Shown: positions 25,867-34,069, numbered from the stretch's first letter. The stretch is DNA of 38,652 nt from Bacillus sp. 2205SS5-2 (GCF_037024155.1 NZ_JAYKTS010000036.1:515-39166); one strand, 5' to 3'. The notes: a model not told the origin generated them from the sequence alone. Translations and numbers: made by a program.

Positions 25867-25886
25867 AGTTGACTATTAGGTCAACT
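25867..25886. promoter_or_regulatory. TetR-type operator 1
   Basis: AGTTGACTATTAGGTCAACT is an almost perfect 20-bp dyad with arms AGTTGAC/GTCAACT. It overlaps the -35 region of the rightward promoter at 25869-25896 and lies 23 bases upstream of the swrC start codon. Confidence 0.6.
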
Positions 25887-25896
25887 ATTTTATAAT
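25869..25896 (+). promoter_or_regulatory. Sigma-A promoter reading toward the TetR gene
   Basis: TTGACT at 25869-25874 and TATAAT at 25891-25896 are 16 bases apart. The operator covers the -35 and spacer, consistent with autorepression. The resulting leader would be about 210 bases long and includes a degenerate MITE copy. Confidence 0.6.
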
Positions 25897-25930
25897 AACG
25901 TATATAAAAGCTTTAAAATCAACTTTTATT

Positions 25931-25950
25931 AGTTGACTCAAAAGTCATAT
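25931..25950. promoter_or_regulatory. TetR-type operator 2
   Basis: AGTTGACTCAAAAGTCATAT shares the left half AGTTGACT with operator 1 and has TGACT/AGTCA arms. It lies 64 bases to the right of operator 1, a spacing suited to controlling both divergent transcripts. Confidence 0.5.
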
Positions 25951-25960
25951 TGCCATTTTA

Positions 25961-26090
25961 AGCAGTATTCGTCAAGTTTAAGTGTGCTCAGATTATTAGT
26001 ATAGGAAGTCTGTTTTTAATGCGAATCTACAGCTAAATGGGGATTCCATCTATAATTAGACTAAATACCACAAGAAATACGAAAAGAACC
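25961..26090 (+). mobile_element. Degenerate type I MITE-like copy (G) in the TetR leader
   Basis: The right part matches the family: cagctaaatgggga, then tctataattagacta and aaatacgaaaagaacc ending at 26090. The left end (agcagtattcgtcaag) is only loosely recognisable and the element is about 30 bp short. It ends 22 bases before the TetR start codon. Confidence 0.45.
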
Positions 26091-26112
26091 ATTAGGAAAG
26101 AAGGTGAGGGTA

Positions 26113-27033
26113 ATGAGTAAGCGCGACAAAATTATCGAAGCTGCTGTGCTGCTGTTTGCGGAAAAAGGCTATCAAAAAACCTCGATGCAAGAAATTGCCG
26201 ATGTGCTAGATATTTCGAAAGGTTCATTGTATTTTTATTTTGAGTCAAAAGAGGATTTAATGATTTCCATCTATGAGCATTATCAACAGAACATATTCAC
26301 TAGGGCTTATACCGTTGCTTTAGATGGTGTGATTACAGAAGAAAGGTTAGTACAACAGTTCACGATTCAGTTTGAGGGTATGTATGAAAATAAAGCATAT
26401 ATGAAAATGCATATGCAGGGCGAAGGCGCAACGAATAGTGAAAAGCTAAAATCATTGGGACACCGGATGAGAGGACGTTTTTTTACTTGGTTAGAATATA
26501 ATCTGGATAAGATGTACGGGGATAAAATTCAAGGATATAAATGGGATTTAATGTGGATGATGCAATCAATTTATACTTCGTATATGATGTTGTATGTAAC
26601 TGAAATGGCGCCACTTCACCCTAAACAAATTGCCAATCATCTCGCTAGGCAACTAACAACACTAGCCAACGCTTACTTTAGGGGAGAGAGTGAATCAGTA
26701 TTACAGGAGAAGGATATGACTCGATTTATCGTGAAAATGGATCAAGATCCTCTGTTTGCTTCATTTGCTCAGAAAGAAAGGGCATGGCAGGAATTGCAGA
26801 AGAAAATAGCTTCCTCCGATGTAGTCGATAAGTCGTCATATGAAGAGTGTATCTATCGAATTTCCGAAGAGTATCAAAAGCCCCACCCTGAACGAATTGT
26901 TCTCATGGGATTATTTTCTTACATTAAACAAGAACGATTATGGCACAGAGAAGCAAAGAATTTAGAAGCCGTTGTATTAGTGAAACCAACAACACATTTT
27001 GGAAAGGGGGATGGAAATGAATCAAACAGTTGA
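26113..27033 (+). CDS. TetR-family repressor of the RND pump (YerO-like)
   Basis: A 306-aa TetR/AcrR regulator. The N-terminal helix-turn-helix is KTSMQEIADVLDISKGSLYF (residues about 22-41). The remaining sequence is the ligand-binding helical region. It is about 100 residues longer than a typical TetR protein, with an added C-terminal helical segment (QKERAWQELQKKI...). B. subtilis YerO, which represses swrC, is similarly long. ATG 26113 is preferred, with AAGGTGA 5 bases before it. It is divergent from swrC and overlaps the nfrA-type gene by 17 bases. Binding to the dyads at 25867 and 25931 is inferred. Confidence 0.85.
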   Translation: MSKRDKIIEAAVLLFAEKGYQKTSMQEIADVLDISKGSLYFYFESKEDLMISIYEHYQQNIFTRAYTVALDGVITEERLVQQFTIQFEGMYENKAYMKMHMQGEGATNSEKLKSLGHRMRGRFFTWLEYNLDKMYGDKIQGYKWDLMWMMQSIYTSYMMLYVTEMAPLHPKQIANHLARQLTTLANAYFRGESESVLQEKDMTRFIVKMDQDPLFASFAQKERAWQELQKKIASSDVVDKSSYEECIYRISEEYQKPHPERIVLMGLFSYIKQERLWHREAKNLEAVVLVKPTTHFGKGDGNESNS

Positions 27034-27766
27034 AACCATATTGAACCACCGTTCGATTCGAAAGTTTACCGAACAAAGTTTATCGCAAAAGCAGATTTCG
27101 GTGCTTATTCAAAGTGCGCAAGCGGCATCCACTTCTAGCTTTGTACAAGCTTATTCTATAATAGGGGTATCGAATCAAAATAAAAAAGAAAAGTTAGCTC
27201 AGTTAGCGGGTGGGCAAGAATACGTAGAGAAGAATGGTCACTTTTTTGTGTTTTGTGCAGATCTATATCGTCATCAATTAATGGGAGAATGGGAACAGAA
27301 GGACATTACGGAATCGCTTGAAAGTGCAGAAAAATTTATGGTTGCAACTATTGATGCGGCACTAGCGGCTCAAAATATGAGTATAGCAGCCGAGTCATTG
27401 GGTTTAGGAATATGTTACATTGGCGGTATAAGAAATAACTTAAAAGAAGTTGATAAGTTGTTGGAGATTCCAGATAGAGTAATTCCGCTGTTTGGATTAT
27501 CTGTCGGTTATCCTGCTCATCAACCGAATCAAAAACTACGCTTGACGCAAACAAGTATTTATCATGAAGACGTGTATGAAAAAGATAAAAAGGTTATGAA
27601 AGAGCAGATTGAGGCCTACGATAAGCAAATTTCTGCTTACTACGAGGAGAGAACAAGAGGTGAGCGGAAGGATAAATGGTCAGAGCAAATGGTGGCGATG
27701 TTTTCTTTTCCAAAACGCTTGTATCTGAAGCAGTATCTTGAGGGTAAAGGATTAAATAAAAAGTGA
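27017..27766 (+). CDS. nfrA: NADPH-dependent flavin oxidoreductase, NfrA-type
   Basis: A 249-aa nitroreductase-fold enzyme. FMN contacts are expected from HRSIRKFTEQ at the N-terminus, QAASTSSFVQAYS, and AAQNMSIAAESLGLGICYIG in the middle; the C-terminal arm is basic. It reduces FMN, nitro-aromatics or quinones with NAD(P)H. ATG 27017 has AAAGGGGG 6 bases before it, whereas ATG 27011 abuts that site. It overlaps the end of the TetR gene and is probably co-regulated with it, so a pump and a detoxifying reductase share one regulator. Confidence 0.9.
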   Translation: MNQTVETILNHRSIRKFTEQSLSQKQISVLIQSAQAASTSSFVQAYSIIGVSNQNKKEKLAQLAGGQEYVEKNGHFFVFCADLYRHQLMGEWEQKDITESLESAEKFMVATIDAALAAQNMSIAAESLGLGICYIGGIRNNLKEVDKLLEIPDRVIPLFGLSVGYPAHQPNQKLRLTQTSIYHEDVYEKDKKVMKEQIEAYDKQISAYYEERTRGERKDKWSEQMVAMFSFPKRLYLKQYLEGKGLNKK

Positions 27767-27796
27767 AAAAGCTGCCATTGGCAGCTTTTTCTATTT
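27766..27796. terminator. Terminator after nfrA (bidirectional)
   Basis: aaaaagctgcc (27766-27776) and ggcagcttttt (27780-27790) form an 11-bp stem with a 3-base loop. A/T tracts on both sides let it also end the small minus-strand gene at 27839. Confidence 0.9.
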
Positions 27797-27838
27797 TAGT
27801 GCACCTCTGAGTCCCTTGGCGAGCCACTTTCGCTTTTC

Positions 27839-27931
27839 TTATTTATCTATTCCTGGTTTGCTGTCGTAGCCGGCTGTGAAGATGGCTGTTAGGAATGTTG
27901 CACATACACCTAGAATGATAATTAATCCCAT
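27839..27931 (-). CDS. Small membrane peptide (30 aa), unclassified
   Basis: A 30-codon gene with a perfect ribosome site: AAGGAGG 9 bases before ATG (27931). The product begins MGLIIILGVCATFLTAIFTA, a single membrane helix, followed by a short polar tail GYDSKPGIDK. It is transcribed opposite to its neighbours, and the nfrA hairpin can terminate it. I do not recognise a named family. The combination of strong ribosome site, clean helix and charged end supports a real gene. Confidence 0.65.
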   Translation of the reverse strand: MGLIIILGVCATFLTAIFTAGYDSKPGIDK

Positions 27932-27950
27932 ATATGTTAGCCTCCTTAGT

Positions 27951-28293
27951 CATAATTTGAACAAGCATAACTATCTTATAGTATAGCCTATTTTTATTGG
28001 GCTGTGAATGTTAACGTAGAGGAATTTTGAAAGGGCGTCTGATTATTGGGTGTAAGAAAACCGCTGGAATGTAAGGCCACCCTTTTTTGAAATCGATGTA
28101 TTGATTGTGTGATGAATGGATTGCATTGGACATAAAACAAAGATCAAATCATACGCTTTTCATTCTATGATATTCAATTAGAGGAACTTGTTTGAAAGAG
28201 AAAAAAGAAATCTTGTCCGATTACTCATGAAGGGTGGACGAAGAGCATAGAGTATATTAATCGTCTCTCAACAAGCGACAAGGGGAGGTCCTT
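27951..28293. other. prkA upstream region
   Basis: It contains no further open frame. prkA is SigE-controlled in B. subtilis. The string CATACGCT at 28150-28157, with ACATAAA about 13 bases upstream, faintly resembles a SigE promoter, but the match is too weak to call. Confidence 0.3.
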
Positions 28294-30189
28294 ATGGATA
28301 TTTTAAAAAGAATTGAACAATTCAGAGATGAAGAAGAGACATTGAAATGGGAAGGGTCGTTTGGGGATTACTTGGAGATTTTAAAGGAAAAACCGTGGGT
28401 AGCACAATCTGCCCATTCTCGAGTGTATCACATGATCAAAGATGCAGGTGTCGAAGAGGTTAGGGGAAAAAGGACATACAAGTTCTTTAATAATCAACTA
28501 TTCGGTCTAGAAGAGGCGTTAGAACGTTTAGTTGAAGAGTATTTTCATCCCGCAGCAAAAAGATTAGACGTTCGGAAGCGGATTTTATTATTGATGGGTC
28601 CAGTCTCAGGTGGTAAATCTACCTTAGTCGCTATGCTGAAAAGAGGGCTTGAAGCTTACACAAGAACAGATCGAGGAGCGGTGTATGCTATTAAAGGGTG
28701 CCCGATGCATGAAGATCCGCTTCATTTAATACCTCACCATCTTCGTGAAGAATACTTTAATGAATACGGGATTCGAATTGAAGGAAACTTATCACCACTG
28801 AACTTAATGAGGCTCGAGCAAGAATATGGTGGTCGAATTGAAGATGTTCTCGTAGAGCGTATTTTCTTCTTGGAAGATAAGCGTACTGGAATTGGAACTT
28901 TCAGCCCTTCTGATCCGAAGTCACAAGATATAGCGGATTTAACAGGTAGCATTGACTTTTCGACAATAGCTGAATTTGGATCGGAGTCGGATCCTCGTGC
29001 CTATCGATTTGATGGGGAGTTAAATAAAGCTAATCGTGGATTAATGGAATTTCAAGAGATGTTAAAGTGTGACGAAAAATTCTTATGGCATCTACTATCT
29101 TTAACACAAGAAGGAAACTTTAAAGCAGGAAGGTTTGCGTTAATTTCAGCAGATGAACTGATTGTGGCTCATACGAATGAAACCGAGTATCGTTCCTTTA
29201 TCTCGAATAAAAAGAACGAGGCCTTGCACTCTCGTATTATCGTTATGCCTGTTCCTTATAACTTAAAAGTGACGCAGGAAGAAAGAATTTATGGAAAAAT
29301 GATAAATGAAAGCGATGTTGCTGATGTTCATATTGCACCCCACACATTAAGAGTCGCGGCGATGTTTACGATCTTATCCAGAATGAAAGAACCGAAACGT
29401 GGGGATATAGATCTGATTAAAAAGATGAGATTGTATGATGGTGAAAATGTGGAAGGGTTTAATTCAGCTGACTTAGAAGAGTTGCAGAAAGAGTATCAAG
29501 ATGAAGGAATGAGCGGGATAGATCCACGTTACGTGATCAACCGTATCTCTTCGACTATTATTAGGAAAGAGATTCCGACCATTAATGCTCTGGATGTCTT
29601 GCGCTCGTTGAAAGAAGGACTCGACCAACATCCATCGATTACAAATGAACTTAGAGAGAAATATTTGAACTTTATTTCACTAGCTCGGAAGGAATACGAT
29701 GATATTGCCAAAAAAGAAGTTCAAAAGGCTTTTGTGTATTCCTACGAGGAGTCTGCGAAAACGTTAATGGATAACTACTTAGATAATGTAGAGGCATATT
29801 GTAATAAATCTAAGCTTAGAGATCCATTGACAGGAGAAGAAATTAGTCCAGATGAAAAATTAATGCGTTCAATAGAAGAGCAAATTGGAATATCTGAAAA
29901 TGCGAAAAAAGCTTTCCGTGAAGAAATTTTGATTCGGATTTCTGCCTATGCACGAAAAGGAAAAAGGTTTGATTATAATTCTCACGATCGTCTTCGTGAG
30001 GCTATCCAGAAGAAGTTGTTTGCTGATTTAAAAGATGTCGTCAAAATTACAACTTCTAGTAAAACACCAGATGAGCAGCAGTTGAAAAAGGTGAATGAAG
30101 TTGTCGCAAGGCTTATTGATGAGCATGGATATAACTCTAGCTCTGCCAATGATCTCCTTCGCTATGTTGGAAGTTTATTAAATCGTTAA
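28294..30189 (+). CDS. prkA: PrkA AAA+ serine protein kinase/protease
   Basis: A 631-aa cytosolic protein. The AAA+ core has Walker A GPVSGGKST (residues 102-110), followed by KGCPMHEDPLHLIP, and a C-terminal PrkA kinase-like domain (from about residue 400, containing RISAYARKGKRFDYNSHDRL). PrkA acts in sporulation in Bacillus, described first as a kinase and more recently as a AAA+ protease. GGGGAGG lies 5 bases before the ATG. In B. subtilis prkA is next to yhbH; here 2.7 kb separates them. Confidence 0.95.
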   Translation: MDILKRIEQFRDEEETLKWEGSFGDYLEILKEKPWVAQSAHSRVYHMIKDAGVEEVRGKRTYKFFNNQLFGLEEALERLVEEYFHPAAKRLDVRKRILLLMGPVSGGKSTLVAMLKRGLEAYTRTDRGAVYAIKGCPMHEDPLHLIPHHLREEYFNEYGIRIEGNLSPLNLMRLEQEYGGRIEDVLVERIFFLEDKRTGIGTFSPSDPKSQDIADLTGSIDFSTIAEFGSESDPRAYRFDGELNKANRGLMEFQEMLKCDEKFLWHLLSLTQEGNFKAGRFALISADELIVAHTNETEYRSFISNKKNEALHSRIIVMPVPYNLKVTQEERIYGKMINESDVADVHIAPHTLRVAAMFTILSRMKEPKRGDIDLIKKMRLYDGENVEGFNSADLEELQKEYQDEGMSGIDPRYVINRISSTIIRKEIPTINALDVLRSLKEGLDQHPSITNELREKYLNFISLARKEYDDIAKKEVQKAFVYSYEESAKTLMDNYLDNVEAYCNKSKLRDPLTGEEISPDEKLMRSIEEQIGISENAKKAFREEILIRISAYARKGKRFDYNSHDRLREAIQKKLFADLKDVVKITTSSKTPDEQQLKKVNEVVARLIDEHGYNSSSANDLLRYVGSLLNR

Positions 30190-30196
30190 GGTTTCA

Positions 30197-30231
30197 GCTC
30201 CCTCATCATTGTGAGGGGGCTTGTTTGTTTT
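30197..30231 (+). terminator. Terminator of prkA
   Basis: gctccctca (30197-30205) pairs with tgagggggc (30212-30220), with one wobble and a 6-base loop, followed by TTGTTTGTTTT. Confidence 0.9.
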
Positions 30232-30385
30232 GGCAATTTTCAAAAAAATGCTTCTCGCAGAAATGAATAATTTGCGATTTAGTAAGACTTCGGAATTCAT
30301 TGTGTAGCATTGTCAATATAAATAAAGACTAAGTACGAATTGTAAGTAGTCCAGATAACGTGGAGAAACAATAGAATTAGCATTG

Positions 30386-30428
30386 AAAATCGAGTATAAA
30401 ATCGCAAAGGTTTTATACTCGATTTTTT
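30386..30428 (+). terminator. Strong terminator with no gene directly upstream
   Basis: A perfect 16-bp stem (left arm 30386-30401, aaaatcgagtataaaa; right arm 30411-30426) with a 9-base loop and a T-run. prkA already ends at 30197-30231, so this hairpin may end a short untranslated RNA or be a spare terminator. Confidence 0.8.
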
Positions 30429-30690
30429 ATTGATATGTAAGGGTTATCCCTGTTTTCGTTGCTGAATTAACGTGTGAAAAGCATATGAAGTAACTGATTG
30501 CCAACAGCTATCGTCGTTCCGTTATTATAGGTGTGATTATGGTTGTTATTTGAGGCGCTAAAAATAAAAAAAAGGAAAAGGTGATTTATGCTAAAATATA
30601 ATTGAAGAGAAGTTGGTCTTGTTCCGTTAACGGATAGTAATCTTTAATTAAGTTTTTAGGTTTTTAAAAGATGAATTTTATTGTGAAAAT
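30429..30690. other. Gene-free AT-rich stretch before the 68-aa gene
   Basis: No supported open frame or repeat. It presumably holds the promoter of the 68-aa gene, but I cannot point to a convincing one. Confidence 0.35.
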
Positions 30691-30703
30691 GGAGGTAAGA
30701 ATA

Positions 30704-30910
30704 ATGGACTTTCTTAGTTGGTATGATTGGATTACACCAACCAACCCTTTTGCTTCATTGTTTTTTGGGTTTATATTTACAGTCATTATTGGAATTACTA
30801 TCTTGATAGATACTAAAAAACTTAGAACTACAATGCTATCTTTGCTAGTAGGAGTTGTTGTAACCGTTTGCGGGGTTGCGCTATTGAATTTGATAGGATT
30901 TTATGGATAA
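30704..30910 (+). CDS. Small membrane protein (68 aa), unclassified
   Basis: Starts MDFLSWYDWITPTNPFASLF and has two hydrophobic helices, FGFIFTVIIGITILI and MLSLLVGVVVTVCGVALLNL, separated by a basic loop DTKKLRTT. GGAGGT lies 7 bases before ATG 30704; an upstream start at 30671 has no ribosome site. I do not recognise the family. It is one of three small genes between prkA and yhbH. Confidence 0.7.
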   Translation: MDFLSWYDWITPTNPFASLFFGFIFTVIIGITILIDTKKLRTTMLSLLVGVVVTVCGVALLNLIGFYG

Positions 30911-30964
30911 ATAATTGAATTATTGGGGGCTTTAATGAAATAAACTCCTCTAAAAAAGACAAAC

Positions 30965-30993
30965 TCAGAACAAATAAACTCTGAGCTTTTTTG
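30965..30993 (+). terminator. Probable terminator of the 68-aa gene
   Basis: ctcaga (30965-30970) and tctgag (30981-30986) pair across a 10-base loop, followed by CTTTTTT. Short stem, but correctly placed. Confidence 0.6.
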
Positions 30994-31185
30994 TGTGCCA
31001 TTTACTGTGTGATTTATTCTGGGAATTCAAATGTTATTTAGCTTGTTTTTTTAGTTTTCTCCACAATAACTGAACTACTTAACGGAATTGACATCTGTTT
31101 TTTTTAATATAGCAATAAAACTCACAAAATGAGCCTTTGTTTTAAATTCTCTAGCTCTGGGAAAAGTAATATAGAGGTGATAAAG

Positions 31186-31359
31186 GTGAAAAAGGAGAAG
31201 CACATTACAAACAGTGAACCAGAAAACGGATCAATGGCCCAAGATTTTGAAGAAGTAGAATTACTAGGTAAACAGATGGAGCGCCTTCGTACGAATGAAG
31301 AGCTTAAGGATGATAAGATGCAACCCGATCCGGTTCAATATCAAAAGGAAGACTTGTAG
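31186..31359 (+). CDS. Small acidic hydrophilic protein (57 aa), unclassified
   Basis: A GTG start at 31186 is supported by GAGGTGA 5 bases upstream. The product is rich in Glu, Asp, Lys and Gln (GSMAQDFEEVELLGKQMERL, then RTNEELKDDKMQPDPVQYQK), with one likely amphipathic helix and no membrane segment. Such proteins are common among spore or stress proteins of Bacillus, but I do not recognise this one. Confidence 0.6.
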   Translation: MKKEKHITNSEPENGSMAQDFEEVELLGKQMERLRTNEELKDDKMQPDPVQYQKEDL

Positions 31360-31492
31360 AGAGTATATATGTTTTTATAGCCAGATGTAGTCCGTTAAAA
31401 TGACAGGCTTCGGGGCACCCATACTTCTAGGATAGTTAAAATTTCATTTAGAAATAATTGACGTATGCGCCAAAACCGATTTTTTAATGGAA
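31360..31492. other. Gene-free spacer before MITE copy D
   Basis: I see no gene or clear terminator. Confidence 0.35.
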
Positions 31493-31655
31493 GGTTCTTT
31501 TCGTATATATTATGGCTATTTCATCTGATTTTTGATTAAATACACCAATATACTATGGATATCCATCAAAAGTAGCCGAAGTGATGCCCGAAATTAAGCT
31601 ATATCTTAGTTGATAAATTGATACGAACAGCAACAAATTTTGCGAAAGCTCAGCT
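31493..31655 (-). mobile_element. MITE-like element, type I (copy D, reversed, decayed)
   Basis: About 163 bp from ggttcttttcgtatat to ttttgcgaaagctcagct. The core is recognisable on the minus strand (agccgaagtgatgcccgaa). Both ends carry substitutions, suggesting an old copy. Confidence 0.65.
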
Positions 31656-31900
31656 TCATTTATCGTGGTTCCGCGCCGCTTTTTATTCATAATAGTGGGT
31701 CAAATGTTAAATGAATAAATAGGTAGAGAGATAAGTGAGTACCGCAAAATCTAGTTTCTCGATCCTTGTTCATTAGATACAGTACAGCAACAACATTGAG
31801 ATGATGCTTTTTAAAGCAATACCGACATTTTTTTTCTCTTTTTCATAATAAAAGGCATTCATCGAGTACATCTTGTTATATACTTTATGTAGATTATTAG
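31656..31900. other. Gene-free stretch before the 104-aa gene
   Basis: No supported gene or repeat. Confidence 0.35.
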
Positions 31901-31915
31901 AAAGGAGGGAAACTG

Positions 31916-32230
31916 ATGAAAACATCGACAATATTAAAATGGATTACAGGAGCGTTTGAAGCGATCTTAGGAATCCCGTTTATTGGTGGGGTGATTGTAG
32001 TTTCTTTTGCTTGGACACCATTAGTGTTATTGCTATTATTACATATTGTGTCACTTGTCTTTTCAATAAAAGAAGATGAATCTAAGACTGGAAATATCCT
32101 TGGGATAGTAACGAATTGTATTGCATGGATTCCTTTTGTGGGAATGGTCATGCATATTATTACAGCTATAGTTGTTTTAATAGATGCTTATCGTTCACAA
32201 GCACGACAACAAAGTTCCAATGTAATGTGA
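31916..32230 (+). CDS. Small polytopic membrane protein (104 aa), unclassified
   Basis: Three hydrophobic segments can be seen: AILGIPFIGGVIVVSFAWTP, LVLLLLLHIVSLVFSI and LGIVTNCIAWIPFVGMVMHI, followed by TAIVVLIDAYR. The two outer segments share a (I/A)xxIPF(I/V)G motif, suggesting an internal duplication. AGGAGGG lies 6 bases before the ATG. A long bidirectional terminator follows. No family recognised. Confidence 0.75.
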   Translation: MKTSTILKWITGAFEAILGIPFIGGVIVVSFAWTPLVLLLLLHIVSLVFSIKEDESKTGNILGIVTNCIAWIPFVGMVMHIITAIVVLIDAYRSQARQQSSNVM

Positions 32231-32232
32231 GA

Positions 32233-32270
32233 GAACAAGAAAAGTCGCCATTTGGCGGCTTTTCTTGTTC
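32233..32270. terminator. Long bidirectional terminator
   Basis: An 18-bp stem (32233-32250 with 32253-32270, core gtcgcca/tggcggc, one G-T pair) with a 2-base loop and A/T tracts inside both arms. Confidence 0.85.
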
Positions 32271-32356
32271 GATAAGGGAAGAAAAAATATATGAGTTTCG
32301 CTATTCCTGACTCATGGAGCATAGTTGTTGAAAAGGTGGAAAGTGTTTTTTGTACT

Positions 32357-32538
32357 GGCTGTTTTCGCAAAGATTGTGGCTGTTCGAATAAGAAGGAATC
32401 CCTTGACTTCTATGACTTCGAGCTCTTTTCCTAATGAAAAATTCTTCATTTCTAGATAAAAAGGAAGAAATCAATCGAAAAAACCCTACTGCCTGTTTTT
32501 TCTTTGTGTCAAGAGCAACAATATATACGAAAAGAGCC
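32357..32538 (+). mobile_element. MITE-like element, type II (copy gamma)
   Basis: 182 bp from ggctgttttcgcaaagattg to atatacgaaaagagcc. The interior matches, in opposite orientation, the copies at 11528 and 37908 (e.g. tcgaaaaaaccctactgcct). No clear target duplication. Confidence 0.8.
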
Positions 32539-32846
32539 TAATTTAAAGAGTACAATAAATGAACCTTAAATCAAATATAGAATATCAGATATGAAAGATT
32601 TTTTATTTGGAACAATCAACATGGAAATTGAGTATAAAAATAAATACCAATAAATATTTATTAAAACACTATTGATTTGATGGCTTGTCTATTTTTAGTA
32701 GGCAAACGCCTTATTATCTGAATTATTTGTAAATAATTCAGATTCTCTGCATAGTATAGAGTAATTAGATACTAAGTCATTCGAATAGAGTAAATTATTA
32801 GACACTCGAAATAGTTTATGCAGACATGAAAATAGTGTGAATGTAT
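32539..32846. other. yhbH upstream region
   Basis: It has no open frame with a ribosome site. It contains a 28-bp perfect palindrome at 32716-32743 (listed separately). Confidence 0.4.
32716..32743. repeat. 28-bp perfect palindrome upstream of yhbH
   Basis: Arms atctgaattattt (32716-32728) and aaataattcagat (32731-32743) flank a 2-base centre. No T-run follows on either strand, so an operator is as likely as a terminator. It lies 120 bases before the yhbH start. Confidence 0.7.
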
Positions 32847-32862
32847 AAAGGAGGGGAATGTG

Positions 32863-34035
32863 TTGAGTAATTCGGATAATCATCAGTTTGTGATTTCTCA
32901 GGAAGACTGGTCCCTCCACCGAAAAGGCCACGATGATCAAACACGACACCAAGAAAAAGTACAAGAGGCGATCAAGAATAATCTTCCTGAGTTAATTACC
33001 GAAGAAAGCATTGTCATGTCAAACGGGAAAGATGTCGTGAAGATACCGATTCGTTCGCTGGATGAATATAAAATACGTTATAGTCATGATAAAAATAAGC
33101 ATATTGGCCAAGGGGATGGGGAAAGTCAAGTAGGAGATGTTGTGGCACGGGATGGATCAGAGTCACAAAAAGGTCCAGGAAAAGGTCAAGGAGCTGGCGA
33201 TCAGGCTGGAGAGGATTATTATGAAGCTGAAGTATCCATGCTTGAGCTTGAAGATGTGTTGTTTAGTCAGTTAGAGCTTCCAAATTTAAAGAAAAAAGAA
33301 CAAGATGTTATCACAGTCGAGCACATAGAGTTCAATGATATACGAAAAACAGGTCTTATGGGGAATATAGATAAGAAGAAAACGATGAAATCAGCCTTTA
33401 AACGAAATGCTTTGACAGGTAAACCTGGCTTTCATCCAATTCGTCAAGAGGATTTAAAATTCCGTACTTGGAATGAAGTGTTAAAACCTGAATCAAAAGC
33501 AGTTGTACTTGCTATGATGGATACTAGTGGCTCAATGGGCGTATGGGAGAAATATATGGCTAGAAGCTTTTTCTTCTGGATGACAAGGTTCCTCCGTACA
33601 AAGTATGAAACTGTAGAAATTGAATTTATTGCCCATCATACGGAAGCAAAAGTTGTATCCGAAGAAGATTTCTTTTCTAAGGGTGAAAGTGGTGGAACGA
33701 TCTGTTCTTCGGCTTATCGAAAGGCGTTAGAAATTATCGACACAAACTATTCACCTGATCGATATAACATCTATCCTTTTCATTTCTCTGATGGGGATAA
33801 CTTAACCTCTGATAATGCAAGATGCCTAAAATATGTTGAAGAACTAATGAAAGTGTCAAGTATTTTTGGATACGGTGAGGTAAATCAATACAATCGTCAC
33901 AGCACATTAATGTCGGCTTATAAAAACATCGATGATGAGCTATTTCGCTACTTTATTTTAAAGAAAAAGGCAGACGTATTTCATGCAATGAAGAGTTTCT
34001 TTAAACAAGAGGAAGAGAACCAGTTGTATGCATGA
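32863..34035 (+). CDS. yhbH: YhbH sporulation protein (DUF444, VWA-like)
   Basis: A 390-aa cytosolic protein of the YeaH/YhbH family, which is encoded with PrkA in many bacteria. The N-terminus [20 protein letters not shown] is family-typical. A Gly/Gln-rich linker follows ([13 protein letters not shown]), then a von Willebrand A-like domain with the metal-site motif MMDTSGSMG. In Bacillus it is needed for normal sporulation. TTG 32863 is chosen, with AGGAGG 8 bases upstream; GTG 32860 would add one residue and is equally possible. It is followed by a clean terminator. Confidence 0.92.
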   Translation: MSNSDNHQFVISQEDWSLHRKGHDDQTRHQEKVQEAIKNNLPELITEESIVMSNGKDVVKIPIRSLDEYKIRYSHDKNKHIGQGDGESQVGDVVARDGSESQKGPGKGQGAGDQAGEDYYEAEVSMLELEDVLFSQLELPNLKKKEQDVITVEHIEFNDIRKTGLMGNIDKKKTMKSAFKRNALTGKPGFHPIRQEDLKFRTWNEVLKPESKAVVLAMMDTSGSMGVWEKYMARSFFFWMTRFLRTKYETVEIEFIAHHTEAKVVSEEDFFSKGESGGTICSSAYRKALEIIDTNYSPDRYNIYPFHFSDGDNLTSDNARCLKYVEELMKVSSIFGYGEVNQYNRHSTLMSAYKNIDDELFRYFILKKKADVFHAMKSFFKQEEENQLYA

Positions 34036-34036
34036 A

Positions 34037-34066
34037 AAAAACCAGCCGAAGAGGCTGGTTTTTTTA
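34037..34066 (+). terminator. Terminator of yhbH
   Basis: aaaaccagcc and ggctggtttt (stem 34038-34047 / 34053-34062) with a GAAGA loop and a T-run. A type I element begins 4 bases after the T-run. Confidence 0.92.
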
Positions 34067-34069
34067 TGA

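Noticed and set aside
28129-28157. Possible SigE promoter of prkA
   Set aside because: SigE control is known for B. subtilis prkA, but the -35 and -10 matches here are too poor to assert.
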